From Pantoea sp. Cy-639 (lineage in GTDB: Bacteria; Pseudomonadota; Gammaproteobacteria; Pseudomonadales; Pseudomonadaceae): DNA of 64,000 nucleotides. The stretch is from the NCBI RefSeq assembly GCF_011752525.1, contig NZ_VWXI01000005.1, positions 248,001 through 312,000 of the forward strand, written 5' to 3'. Every line of letters starts with the position of its first letter. Positions within the stretch are counted from its first letter, which is position 1. A program made the translations under genes and the position numbers. The notes below the pieces were generated by a model, which was not told the origin of the DNA, did no database searches, and was given only the letters and a program-made list of their open reading frames with translations. Shown here piece after piece: positions 30,249 to 38,641 of this stretch.

Positions 30249-31400
30249 TCACTCCTTCTGGCCGTAGGCCTGGCAATCCTGCCAACCGATTCCGCTCTGC
30301 GCCGTGTGCTGCAGCAACCACTCCACGGCCGGCTGGGCCTTGGGCAGGTTGTCGTGGAACTGGATCACCCCCTTGCGCCACAGCAGCATCAGCGTCAGCA
30401 CCCGCTGCGCCGAGGCCGCGGCAGTCAGCGGGCCGTCGTCCTGGGCATCGATGTCCCACAGCGACACCTGCAACTGCTGGCTGGCCATGAACCCCTCACC
30501 ATCGCTGCGGCGCTGCCCGTAGGGCGGACGGAACAACGGCACGTACTGCTCCGGCAGGTCGGCCTGGACCCGTGCCTGGCTGCGTCGCAGCGAATCCTGC
30601 CAGCCCTGCCACTGGGCATGGGAGCGGTACTCCCAGCCCTGGATCCCCACGCACTGGCCAGCATACAGCCCAGCCAGCGGACCGCTGTCGCGACGTTGCT
30701 GCAGACGGTTGCCGAGCACGAAGAAGATCCCGTCGAGCTTCTGCCGGCGCAGGTAATCGAGCATCGCATCGGTACTGCCCCCTTCGGGGCCGGGGCCGCC
30801 GGCGAAGGTCAGCAGGAACATCCGATCGTTGAGCTCGTCACCGTTGCGCTCGCGCCCGGAGAGCTTCTCCACCTCGCTGGAGGTCTGCGGATACAACGCC
30901 GCCTTGCGCAACTGCTCGTCCAGGTAGCGGACATGGAACTGATGGCTGGGCTCGACCCATCCGGTATAGAACGTGCCGACATCAGCAGCGAACGTGGCGG
31001 CCTGCATACGCAGGTCGGTCATCGACGCCACCGGATAGCAGAACGAGGCATCCTGCTCGCAGCTCTGCTGCGCCTGCTGGTAACCCTGCCACAGGCGTTG
31101 CCACATTCGCGCCCGCAGCGAACGGACCACCGCCAGGTTGACCTGACGCAGCCCAAGGCGCTGAGCCAGGGCGTTCTCGTCGAGCATCTCGCTTTCGTGC
31201 AGCACCTGGGCGAACGAGAGGATCTCGGCCCGCGAGGCGACATCGAACAGCGCCGGGCTGTCCAACTGTTCCGGCCACAGGCTGCGGTCGAGGCTGACGA
31301 AGTCCTCAGGAGCGGCCTGCGCGGCAAGGCTCAGCAGGCTGGCAAAAAGGACGAAAGCGATACGCACGATGAACAGTCTCCGCAGATGCATGGCGCGCAC
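30249..31400 (-). CDS. Exported polysaccharide-deacetylase-like protein with degenerate catalytic motif
   Basis: 383 aa with a signal peptide (to about residue 30, LAAQA-A). Residues 30-190 match no domain I recognise. Residues 195-375 look like a NodB/CE4 fold: RPPYG at 291-295, SLWDID at 314-318 and the late QFHD at 347-350 are kept. The first motif, normally TFDDGP with catalytic and metal Asp, reads TFAGGPGP (198-205), and only one His of the usual H-x3-H is clear (H261). It is therefore probably not an active deacetylase and may bind sugar or act as a scaffold. It lies near but divergent to the alginate region. The ATG at 31391 is an alternative start. Confidence 0.8.
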   Translation of the reverse strand: MRAMHLRRLFIVRIAFVLFASLLSLAAQAAPEDFVSLDRSLWPEQLDSPALFDVASRAEILSFAQVLHESEMLDENALAQRLGLRQVNLAVVRSLRARMWQRLWQGYQQAQQSCEQDASFCYPVASMTDLRMQAATFAADVGTFYTGWVEPSHQFHVRYLDEQLRKAALYPQTSSEVEKLSGRERNGDELNDRMFLLTFAGGPGPEGGSTDAMLDYLRRQKLDGIFFVLGNRLQQRRDSGPLAGLYAGQCVGIQGWEYRSHAQWQGWQDSLRRSQARVQADLPEQYVPLFRPPYGQRRSDGEGFMASQQLQVSLWDIDAQDDGPLTAAASAQRVLTLMLLWRKGVIQFHDNLPKAQPAVEWLLQHTAQSGIGWQDCQAYGQKE

Positions 31401-31502
31401 TATAGCGCGCCGCCCGCCGATGTTCCGTGACTATCGTCGCCATAGTTTGGCGTTGCCTGGCCAGGCCCGTAGAATTGCCCGACGAATTCAGGAGCCGACC
31501 CG

Positions 31503-32282
31503 ATGCTGACGGTGATTTCCCCCGCCAAGACCCTCGACTACGACACCCCGCCGGTAACCCAGCGCCATACCCTGCCCCAGTATCTGGACGACTCCCAGGC
31601 ACTGATCCAGCAGTTGCGCGAGCTGACGCCGGCGCAGATCGCCGAGCTGATGCATCTCTCGGACAAGCTCGCCGGCCTCAACGCCGCACGCTTCGGCAGC
31701 TGGACCCCGGACTTCACCCCGGCCAACGCCAAGCAGGCGCTGCTGGCGTTCAAGGGCGACGTGTACACCGGACTCGACGCCCAGAGCCTCGGCGAGGACG
31801 ATTTCACCTACGCCCAGGACCACCTGCGCATGCTCTCGGGCCTGTATGGCCTGCTGCGCCCGCTGGACCTGATGCAACCCTACCGCCTGGAGATGGGCAC
31901 CAAGCTGGCCAATGCCCGTGGCAAGGACCTGTATGCCTTCTGGGGCACACGCATCAGCGAGTGGCTGAACCAGGCCCTGGCCGAGCAAGGTGACGACGTG
32001 CTGCTCAACCTGGCCAGCAACGAGTATTTCAGTGCCGTGAAGAAGAGCGCGCTGAAGGCGCGGGTGATCGACGTCGATTTCAAGGACCTGAAGAACGGCC
32101 AGTACAAGATCATCAGCTTCTACGCCAAGAAGGCCCGCGGCATGATGAGCCGCTTCGTGATCCAGGAACGCATCGCCGATCCCGAGCAGCTCAAGCGCTT
32201 CGATGCGCAGGGCTACTACTACAGTGCCGAGCAGTCCAAGCCGGATCATCTGGTATTCCTGCGCGATCACGCCGAAGGCTGA
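31503..32282 (+). CDS. yaaA: Peroxide stress protein YaaA (DUF328)
   Basis: 259 aa, the usual YaaA length. It begins [14 protein letters not shown] and contains the conserved [17 protein letters not shown] and [15 protein letters not shown] blocks. In E. coli YaaA lowers free iron during H2O2 stress and belongs to the OxyR regulon; it has a DNA-binding-like fold. It is a single gene followed by a hairpin, and then by the alginate control region. Confidence 0.94.
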   Translation: MLTVISPAKTLDYDTPPVTQRHTLPQYLDDSQALIQQLRELTPAQIAELMHLSDKLAGLNAARFGSWTPDFTPANAKQALLAFKGDVYTGLDAQSLGEDDFTYAQDHLRMLSGLYGLLRPLDLMQPYRLEMGTKLANARGKDLYAFWGTRISEWLNQALAEQGDDVLLNLASNEYFSAVKKSALKARVIDVDFKDLKNGQYKIISFYAKKARGMMSRFVIQERIADPEQLKRFDAQGYYYSAEQSKPDHLVFLRDHAEG

Positions 32283-32288
32283 TGGCCC

Positions 32289-32307
32289 TGGGGCGCTTGG
32301 CGCCCCA
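32289..32307. terminator. GC-rich hairpin behind yaaA
   Basis: An 8-bp stem (32289-32296 with 32300-32307, TGGGGCGC/GCGCCCCA) with a TTG loop lies 7 nt past the yaaA stop. There is no T tract, so termination there is uncertain. Confidence 0.5.
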
Positions 32308-32410
32308 TCCCGCCCTGGCCCTGCAACGGGGCACTCTCCCACCCCGAAATCGCCAAATAACAGACGCCAAAAAAACACCAGGCCTACCCTTATCGCAAAA
32401 TGCCATAAGC

Positions 32411-32419
32411 CCGTTCGTA
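32411..32419 (+). promoter_or_regulatory. AlgR-box-like sequence
   Basis: CCGTTCGTA at 32411-32419 matches 8 of 9 bases of the AlgR core CCGTTCGTC known upstream of P. aeruginosa algD. It lies about 170 nt upstream of the AlgU-type -35 box. A weaker 7 of 9 match, CAGTTCGTT, starts near 32819 in the leader. Confidence 0.4.
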
Positions 32420-32435
32420 GTTTTTTGACGAGTTT

Positions 32436-32453
32436 TGCGAAAATATTTTCGCA
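32436..32453. promoter_or_regulatory. Perfect 18-bp AT-rich palindrome upstream of algD
   Basis: Positions 32436-32453 read identically on both strands (TGCGAAAA then its mirror TTTTCGCA around a central TA). It is about 150 nt upstream of the AlgU-type promoter. The size and symmetry suit a dimeric DNA-binding protein. The binder is unknown. Confidence 0.5.
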
Positions 32454-32587
32454 TGCTGGCATATGAGCATCCCGTCTCGTTTTCGTCCTTTATATATGGG
32501 AATAAAACCGTCTCGTGCCATCAGATTGAAAGTATTTTCAACTGAAGAAATATTTAGAAATTCTTCATCAAGACAAAATCCACGCTG

Positions 32588-32615
32588 GAACTTCTATCGG
32601 CCGCAATGGCTCATA
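32588..32615 (+). promoter_or_regulatory. AlgU (sigma22/RpoE-type) promoter of algD
   Basis: GAACTT (32588-32593), a 17-nt spacer (32594-32610) and TCATA (32611-32615). P. aeruginosa algD has GAACTT-N17-TCCTA. Transcription would begin near 32622, giving a leader of about 435 nt before the algD ATG, similar in scale to the long P. aeruginosa leader. GGAACTT also occurs by chance inside genes here (for example in cysD and petC), but position and complete match make this the best candidate. Confidence 0.7.
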
Positions 32616-32789
32616 GCACCCGTAACGATTTTCAAGCGCGCAGCGTGAGAGATGACTTACAGATGACAGCGAGCGGTATCCACTACCACTCCATAACCGT
32701 CAGGCAGGCGTCACGGGAATACCCGAAAGCCCTGTTCACAGAGGAGAGTCGCGCCCCTAAAAAATCGTCCTAGTGGTTGATTTCAAAAG

Positions 32790-32809
32790 GTTTTTCCAAT
32801 TGAAAAAAC
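32790..32809. promoter_or_regulatory. Near-palindrome in the algD leader
   Basis: Positions 32790-32809 form a 20-bp dyad with 9 of 10 base pairs, centred on CAATTG and flanked by runs of T and A. It lies about 170 nt into the predicted transcript. It has no loop, so it is more likely a DNA operator than an RNA hairpin. Confidence 0.35.
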
Positions 32810-33055
32810 AAGCACAGCAGTTCGTTAAATACGGCCTGCAATAAAGACGGCTGCATTTCAGGGCACGCCTTTTTAAATACTGGCTTTTGACTGCCAACTT
32901 CGAGCGCATAAGTTTTTGTGCTCAGGATTTATTCATGCCTGCGTTCGGTGAAGTGTCATTTCGCCATGGACCCGTGCGCCCTAAAACTGCTGGTCAATCA
33001 ACCCAGTCGGCTCTTCCAGCAAGGGCTGGCGTGATAAACACACGAGGTGAATGCG

Positions 33056-34372
33056 ATGCGTATCAGCATCTTTGGTTTGGGTTATGTGGGTGCAGTCTGT
33101 GCCGGTTGCCTTTCGGCACGTGGCCATGAGGTGATCGGCGTGGACGTGTCCAGCGCCAAGATCGACCTGATCAACAAGGGCAAGTCGCCCATCGTCGAGC
33201 CCGGCCTGGAAGCACTGCTGCAGCAAGGCATCGCCAGCGGCCGCCTACGTGGCACCACCGACTTTGCCGAGGCCATCCGCGCCAGCGACGTGTCGATGAT
33301 CTGCGTCGGAACCCCGAGCAAGAAGAACGGCGACCTGGGCCTGGAATACATCGAGTCGGTGTGCCGCGAGATCGGCTACGTCCTGCGCGACAAGGCCAGC
33401 CGTCACACCGTCGTGGTCCGCAGCACCGTGCTGCCGGGCACGGTCAAGAACGTGGTGATCCCGATCCTCGAGGACTGCTCGGGCAAGCGGGCCGGCGTCG
33501 ACTTCGGCGTCGCGGTCAACCCCGAGTTCCTGCGCGAAAGCACCGCGATCAAGGACTACGACCAGCCACCGATGACCGTCATCGGCGAGCTCGACAGCGC
33601 CAGCGGCGACGTGCTGCAGGCCCTGTACGAAGCGCTCGACGCGCCGATCATCCGCAAGCCGGTCGAAGTGGCCGAGATGATCAAGTACACCTGCAACGTC
33701 TGGCATGCCACCAAGGTCACCTTCGCCAACGAGATCGGCAACATCGCCAAGGCAGTCGGCGTCGATGGCCGCGAGGTGATGGACGTGGTCTGCCAGGACA
33801 AGGCGCTGAACCTGTCGCAGTACTACATGCGCCCCGGCTTCGCCTTCGGCGGCTCGTGCCTGCCCAAGGACGTGCGCGCCCTGACCTACCGCGCCGCCAG
33901 CCTCGATGTGCGCGCCCCACTGCTCGACTCGCTGATGCGCAGCAACGAGTCCCAGGTACAGAACGCCTTCGACATCATCGAAAGCCACGACAAGCGCCGG
34001 GTCGCCCTGCTCGGCCTGTCCTTCAAGGCCGGCACCGACGACCTGCGCGAAAGCCCGCTGGTGGAACTGGCCGAGCGCCTGATCGGCAAGGGCTACCAGC
34101 TCGACATCTACGACCAGAACGTCGAGTACGCCCGCGTGCATGGCGCCAACAAGGACTACATCGAGTCGAAGATTCCCCATGTCTCCTCGCTGCTCAATGC
34201 CGATTTCGAGCAAGTGCTGGAAAACGCCGAGATCATCGTGCTGGGCAACCGTGACGAGCGATTCCGCGCCCTGGCCCAGCAAGCGCCGGCCGGCAAGCAG
34301 GTGATCGACCTGGTCGGTTTCATGGGCAAGCCGACCTGCGCCAGCAGCCGCACCGAAGGTATCTGCTGGTAA
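33056..34372 (+). CDS. algD: GDP-mannose 6-dehydrogenase
   Basis: 438-aa NAD-dependent dehydrogenase that oxidises GDP-mannose twice to GDP-mannuronic acid, the committed step of alginate synthesis in the cytoplasm. N-terminal Rossmann motif GLGYVG (7-12); active-site Cys is C268 in FGGSCLPKD, the same number as in P. aeruginosa; a UDP/GDP-binding C-terminal domain follows. The start at 33056 (MRISIFGLGY) is preceded by ACGAGGTGA; a GTG three codons earlier is possible but not family-like. First gene of the 12-gene operon. Confidence 0.98.
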   Translation: MRISIFGLGYVGAVCAGCLSARGHEVIGVDVSSAKIDLINKGKSPIVEPGLEALLQQGIASGRLRGTTDFAEAIRASDVSMICVGTPSKKNGDLGLEYIESVCREIGYVLRDKASRHTVVVRSTVLPGTVKNVVIPILEDCSGKRAGVDFGVAVNPEFLRESTAIKDYDQPPMTVIGELDSASGDVLQALYEALDAPIIRKPVEVAEMIKYTCNVWHATKVTFANEIGNIAKAVGVDGREVMDVVCQDKALNLSQYYMRPGFAFGGSCLPKDVRALTYRAASLDVRAPLLDSLMRSNESQVQNAFDIIESHDKRRVALLGLSFKAGTDDLRESPLVELAERLIGKGYQLDIYDQNVEYARVHGANKDYIESKIPHVSSLLNADFEQVLENAEIIVLGNRDERFRALAQQAPAGKQVIDLVGFMGKPTCASSRTEGICW

Positions 34373-34435
34373 ACCCGGTCGGGCGGCGCCCCCTCGGCGC
34401 GCCGCCCTCCTCCGAACTCTCGACGGATGCCGAAC

Positions 34436-35917
34436 ATGCAAAGGCTTCAGACAGTGCTGCTGCAGTGCACCGGATGGCTGCTCTACATGAGCCTGCTCAT
34501 GCTGATCGCCCTGGCCCTGCCCAGCGACATCTTCGACGCGCAGTCGAAGCACTTCATCTTCCTGGTCGGCGCCGTCGGCATCTGGCGCTACTCGATGGGC
34601 GCCACCCATTTCATCCGCGGCATGGTCTTCCTGTACCTGGTCTACCCCTACCTGCGGCGCAAGGTGCGCTCGCTGGGCAGCGCGGCCGACCCGTCGCATG
34701 TGTACCTGATGGTCACCAGCTTTCGCATCGACGCCCTGACTACCGCCCAGGTGTACAGCTCGGTGATCGGCGAGGCCATCGCCTGCGGCTACCCGACCAC
34801 CGTGGTCTGCTCGCTGGTGGAGAAGTCCGACGAACTGCTGGTCAAGAGCCTGTGGGCCAAGTACAACCCGCCGGCCCATGTCACCCTGGACATCGTGCGC
34901 ATTGCCGGTACCGGCAAGCGCGACGGCCTGGCCTACGGTTTCCGCGCCATCTCGCGGATGCTGCCGGACGAGAACGCCGTGGTGGCGGTGATCGACGGCG
35001 ACACCGTGCTGGCCGAAGGCGTGGTGCGCAAGACCGTGCCATGGTTCGGCCTGTACCCCAATGTCGGCGGCCTGACCACCAACGAATTCTGCGAAGTGCG
35101 TGGCGGCTACATCATGAGCGAGTGGCACAAGCTGCGCTTCGCCCAGCGCCACATCAACATGTGCTCGATGGCCCTGTCCAAGCGCGTGCTGACCATGACC
35201 GGGCGCATGTCGATGTTCCGCGCCAGCGTGGTGACCAACCCCGAGTTCATCGCCGACGTCGAAAGCGACTCGCTGATGCACTGGCGCCTGGGCCGCTTCA
35301 AGTTCCTCACCGGCGACGACAAGTCCAGCTGGTTCAGCCTGATGCGCCTGGGCTACGACACCTTCTACGTGCCGGACGCCGCGATCAACACGGTCGAGCA
35401 CCCGCCAGAGAAGAGCTTCATCAAGGCCAGCCGCAAGCTGATGTACCGCTGGTACGGCAACAACCTGCGGCAGAACTCCCGCGCCCTGGGCCTGGGCCTC
35501 AAGCGCCTGGGGCTGTTCACCGGCATCGTCCTGCTCGACCAGCGCGTGTCGATGTGGACCAGCCTGCTGGGCCTGACCGTGGCGCTGATCGCCAGCTTCA
35601 AGTTCGGCCTGCAGTTCCTGCTGGTGTACCTGCTGTGGATCGGCATCACCCGCCTGATCCTCACCATCATGCTGCTGTGCTCGGGCCACAGCGTCGGCCC
35701 GGCCTACCCGGTGATCCTCTATTACAACCAGATCGTCGGCGCGCTGATGAAGATCTACGTGTTCTTCCGCCTCGACAAGCAGTCCTGGACTCGCCAGCCG
35801 ACGGCCCTCAAGCGTGACCTCGAAAGCTTTCAACAATGGTTCAACACCTGGTCCTCGCGGACCATGACCTTCTCGGCCGCGAGCCTCTTCGTCGCCGTGC
35901 TGTTCATGGTCGTGTGA
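34436..35917 (+). CDS. alg8: Alginate polymerase catalytic subunit Alg8
   Basis: 493-aa inner-membrane family 2 glycosyltransferase that polymerises mannuronate from GDP-ManA. Two N-terminal helices precede a cytoplasmic GT-A domain with the donor-binding VIDGDT motif (DxD-like). Further helices lie in the C-terminal third. I use the Met at 34436 ([10 protein letters not shown]), which aligns with known Alg8 starts and has GGA at suitable distance; a Met three codons earlier is also open. It works with Alg44 and needs c-di-GMP. Confidence 0.96.
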   Translation: MQRLQTVLLQCTGWLLYMSLLMLIALALPSDIFDAQSKHFIFLVGAVGIWRYSMGATHFIRGMVFLYLVYPYLRRKVRSLGSAADPSHVYLMVTSFRIDALTTAQVYSSVIGEAIACGYPTTVVCSLVEKSDELLVKSLWAKYNPPAHVTLDIVRIAGTGKRDGLAYGFRAISRMLPDENAVVAVIDGDTVLAEGVVRKTVPWFGLYPNVGGLTTNEFCEVRGGYIMSEWHKLRFAQRHINMCSMALSKRVLTMTGRMSMFRASVVTNPEFIADVESDSLMHWRLGRFKFLTGDDKSSWFSLMRLGYDTFYVPDAAINTVEHPPEKSFIKASRKLMYRWYGNNLRQNSRALGLGLKRLGLFTGIVLLDQRVSMWTSLLGLTVALIASFKFGLQFLLVYLLWIGITRLILTIMLLCSGHSVGPAYPVILYYNQIVGALMKIYVFFRLDKQSWTRQPTALKRDLESFQQWFNTWSSRTMTFSAASLFVAVLFMVV

Positions 35918-35952
35918 GCCACCCCGGATCGGATAACAGGAACGAAATCGCC

Positions 35953-37119
35953 ATGAATACCGCCGTGAACGTCAATGTCGTGCATGAGTCCGAGGCGCAG
36001 CGCCAGCACGCCCGGGTGCGCATTCCCGCCAAGCTGCGCTACCTGGACGGCCATCGCGAGCCGCACGAGGTGAAGGTGGACGATCTTTCTGCCGGGGGCC
36101 TGTCCTTCCACGCGCCCAAGGCCCTGGAGGTCAACGAGGCGGTCCGTGGCCGCCTGCAGTTCGTGGTCGACAACCTCGGCCTGTCGATGGACGTCGAGCT
36201 GCTGGTACGCACCAGCGACCCGCAGAGCGGGCGGACCGGCGCCGAGTTCCAGAACCTCGAGCCGCGGGACATCGCCACCCTGCGCCATATCATCACCAGC
36301 CATCTGTCCGGCGAACTGATCACCCTCGGCGACGTGCTCGGCACCCTGCAACGCGACAACTTCACCAAGGCGCGCAAGCACAAGGCGTCCGGCTCAGGCT
36401 TGTCCGCCTTCGGCCGCCTGCGCGCGGTCACCGTCACCGCCGGGGTGTTCGTGGTCGGCCTGGTGGCCTTCGGCTTCGTCGCCAAGTCGCTGTACGGCCT
36501 GTACTTCGTCAGTCATGCCGAGGCCGGCGTGGTCGCGGTGCCCACCACCAACGTCACCATGCCCCGCGACGGCAGTGTGCAAAGCCTGGTGCAGACCGGT
36601 ACGCCCGTGGCCAAGGGCGCGCCGCTGGCGACCTTCAACACCAGCATGCTCGACCTGCTCAAGGGCCACCTGGACGACGCGCAACTGGAGCCGGCCAAGG
36701 TCGAGGAACTGTTCGGCAAGCAACTCTCCGGCACCCTCACCAGCCCCTGCGACTGCGTGGTGTCGCGGCAACTGGTGGACGACGGCCAGTACGCCAGCAA
36801 GGGCCAGCCGGTGTTCGCGCTGATCCCGCGGACCACCACCCCAAGCGTCGAGGCGCGCTTCAGCTACCGCCAGTTCGACGAAGTGAAGCCGGGTACCCGG
36901 GTCGACTTCCAGGTCGCCGGCGAGAACGCCGTGCGCAGCGGACGCATCGTTGCCAGCTCCAGCCTGGACACCGACAACCTGGCCTCCGACATCCGCGTGC
37001 AGATCAAGCCCGACGAAGGCCTGCCGGCCGAGCTCGCCGGCCGCCCGGCGTCGGTGAGCAGCGACCGCGGCCCCTCGCTGAACGGGCTGATCGACAAGGC
37101 CATGGCTCGCGGGCTGTGA
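35953..37119 (+). CDS. alg44: Alginate co-polymerase and c-di-GMP receptor Alg44
   Basis: 388 aa from the ATG at 35953. The N-terminal PilZ domain (about 14-120) has R17-x3-R21 and D44-x-S46-x2-G49, the residues shown to bind c-di-GMP in P. aeruginosa. One transmembrane helix (about 158-177) leads to a periplasmic HlyD-like domain. It activates Alg8 and links it to the periplasmic scaffold. It is 35 nt after alg8 and 10 nt before algK. Confidence 0.97.
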   Translation: MNTAVNVNVVHESEAQRQHARVRIPAKLRYLDGHREPHEVKVDDLSAGGLSFHAPKALEVNEAVRGRLQFVVDNLGLSMDVELLVRTSDPQSGRTGAEFQNLEPRDIATLRHIITSHLSGELITLGDVLGTLQRDNFTKARKHKASGSGLSAFGRLRAVTVTAGVFVVGLVAFGFVAKSLYGLYFVSHAEAGVVAVPTTNVTMPRDGSVQSLVQTGTPVAKGAPLATFNTSMLDLLKGHLDDAQLEPAKVEELFGKQLSGTLTSPCDCVVSRQLVDDGQYASKGQPVFALIPRTTTPSVEARFSYRQFDEVKPGTRVDFQVAGENAVRSGRIVASSSLDTDNLASDIRVQIKPDEGLPAELAGRPASVSSDRGPSLNGLIDKAMARGL

Positions 37120-37129
37120 GGAACGGATC

Positions 37130-38641
37130 ATGAACGACGCCACGATCCCCGTAGGAGCCAGCGTTGCTGGCGAACGAGCGCATCACGGTGCCCGTAGCCC
37201 GGTTCGCCAGCAACGCGGGCTCCTGCAGAAAACACCAGCCACGCCGTTCTGTGCGCTGGCCCTGGCCATCACCCTGGCCGGCTGCGCCGGCCTGCCCGAC
37301 CAGCGCCTGGCCAACGAAGCGCTCAAGCGTGGCGACACTGCCACCGCCGAGCGCAACTACAAGGCCCTGGCCGACCTTGGCTACAGCGAGGCCCAGGTCG
37401 GCCTGGCCGACATCAAGGTGGCCAGCCGCGACCCGGCCAGGCTCAAGGAGGCCGAGGCCACCTACCGCGCCGCCGCCGCCAGCTCGCCACGGGCCCAGGC
37501 CCGCCTCGGTCGCCTGCTGGTGGCCAAGCCCGACAGCACCCAGGCCGAACGCGAGGAAGCCGAGGCCCTGCTCAAGCTCGCGGCCCGGCAAGGCGAAGGC
37601 AACACCCTGATTCCCCTGGCGATGCTCTACCTGCAGTACCCGCAGAGCTTCCCCAAGGTCAACGCCCAGCAGCAGATCGACCAGTGGCGCGCCGCCGGCA
37701 ACCCCGAGGCGGGCCTGGCGCAGATCCTGCTGTACCGTACCCAGGGCAGCTACGACCAGCACCTGGGCGAGGTCGAGACGATCTGCCAGGCGGCCCTGGC
37801 CAGCACCGACATCTGCTATGTCGAACTGGCCACCGTCTACCAGAAGCGTGCCCAACCCGAGCGGCAGGCGGCGCTGCTCAAGCAGCTCGACGCTGCCTAC
37901 GCCCGCGGCGCGGTGTCGGCCAGCCGGGTCGACAGCGTCGCCCGCGTGCTGGCCGACCGCAGCCTTGGCCAGACCGACGAAAAGACCGCCAAGGCCCTGC
38001 TGGAGAACATCTCCCCGGCCAACCCCGCCTCGTGGGTGAGCCTGGCCCAACTGCTCTACGACTTCCCCGAACTGGGCGACACCGACCAGTTGCTGGCCTA
38101 TATCGACAAGGGCCGCGCCGCCGAACAGCCGCGCGCCGAACTGCTGCTCGGGCGCCTGTACTACGAAGGCCGCACCCTGCCCGCCGACGCCGCGAAGGCC
38201 CAGCAGCACCTGCAAACGGCGGCCGAGGCCGGCGAGATCAGTGCCGACTACTACCTCGGCCAGTTGTACCGCCGCGGCTACCTCGGCCATGTCGAGCCGC
38301 AGAAGGCCGTCGACCACCTGCTCGCCGCCGCCCGTGCAGGCCAGAACAGCGCCGACTACGCCCTGGCCCAGCTGTTCAGCGAAGGCCATGGCATTCGCCC
38401 GGCGCCGACCAACGCCTGGGTGTTCGCCCACCTGTCCCAGGCCAACCCGACGCCACAGTCGAACGAGCTGCTGCAACAGCTCGACCAGCAACTGTCCCCT
38501 GAGCAACGCAGCCAGGCCCAGCAATTGCTGGCCCAGGAGCAACGGGCCCGCGCCAGCCTGTTCCAGGGCGCCAACAGCCCCCTGGCCCTGGAGGCCCTGC
38601 AAGACGACGAACAAGCCGTAGACGCCGAGGACTCGCTATGA
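37130..38641 (+). CDS. algK: AlgK, TPR outer-membrane lipoprotein, with REP insertion in its leader
   Basis: 503-aa Sel1/TPR-repeat lipoprotein that docks the periplasmic complex and helps AlgE reach the outer membrane. The lipobox is LAGC with acyl Cys C52, after a hydrophobic core [12 protein letters not shown]. The N-terminus is abnormal: residues 8-33 (VGASVAGE through RGLLQ) are encoded by an inverted REP pair (37151-37226). This gives a 39-residue charged n-region where most lipoproteins have under 10. The ATG at 37130 has a good site (GAGGAACGG), and no ATG, GTG or TTG lies between the REP and the hydrophobic core, so the extension must be translated. Its 3' end overlaps algE by 4 nt. 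Confidence 0.93.
   Translation: MNDATIPVGASVAGERAHHGARSPVRQQRGLLQKTPATPFCALALAITLAGCAGLPDQRLANEALKRGDTATAERNYKALADLGYSEAQVGLADIKVASRDPARLKEAEATYRAAAASSPRAQARLGRLLVAKPDSTQAEREEAEALLKLAARQGEGNTLIPLAMLYLQYPQSFPKVNAQQQIDQWRAAGNPEAGLAQILLYRTQGSYDQHLGEVETICQAALASTDICYVELATVYQKRAQPERQAALLKQLDAAYARGAVSASRVDSVARVLADRSLGQTDEKTAKALLENISPANPASWVSLAQLLYDFPELGDTDQLLAYIDKGRAAEQPRAELLLGRLYYEGRTLPADAAKAQQHLQTAAEAGEISADYYLGQLYRRGYLGHVEPQKAVDHLLAAARAGQNSADYALAQLFSEGHGIRPAPTNAWVFAHLSQANPTPQSNELLQQLDQQLSPEQRSQAQQLLAQEQRARASLFQGANSPLALEALQDDEQAVDAEDSL
37151..37226. repeat. Inverted REP pair inside the algK coding sequence
   Basis: Arms 37151-37175 and 37202-37226 match in inverted orientation at 23 of 25 positions. 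Each arm contains its own small hairpin (GCCAGC-GTT-GCTGGC in the left arm). This is the Pseudomonas GTAGGAGCCAGC-type REP, normally intergenic. Here it is read in frame as part of AlgK. Confidence 0.9.

Larger units (their letters stand above)
32308..33055 (+). promoter_or_regulatory. algD control region and long 5' leader
   Basis: About 750 nt without a supported gene, clearly AT-richer than the rest of the window (runs such as GTTTTTTGACG, AAAATATTTTC and TTTTTAAATACTGGC). It separates yaaA from algD. P. aeruginosa algD also has a far-upstream regulatory region with AlgR, AlgB, AmrZ and IHF sites and an mRNA leader of several hundred nucleotides. The individual elements I can see are listed separately. 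Low GC and palindromes suggest binding of xenogeneic silencers or IHF, but no specific site is proven. Confidence 0.8.

Noticed and set aside
32463..32648. 61-codon ORF in the algD control region
   Set aside because: It runs across the AlgU-type promoter, has no ribosome-binding site, and its sequence is not protein-like.
32895..32930. Second AlgU-like -35 (CAACTT) in the leader
   Set aside because: No TCnnA-type -10 at 16-17 nt, and the GAACTT site at 32588 is far better.
32887..33129. 80-codon ORF overlapping the algD start
   Set aside because: Out of frame with algD, no good ribosome-binding site, ends inside algD.
33245..35836. Minus-strand 863-codon frame antisense to algD and alg8
   Set aside because: Shadow of two well-supported genes.
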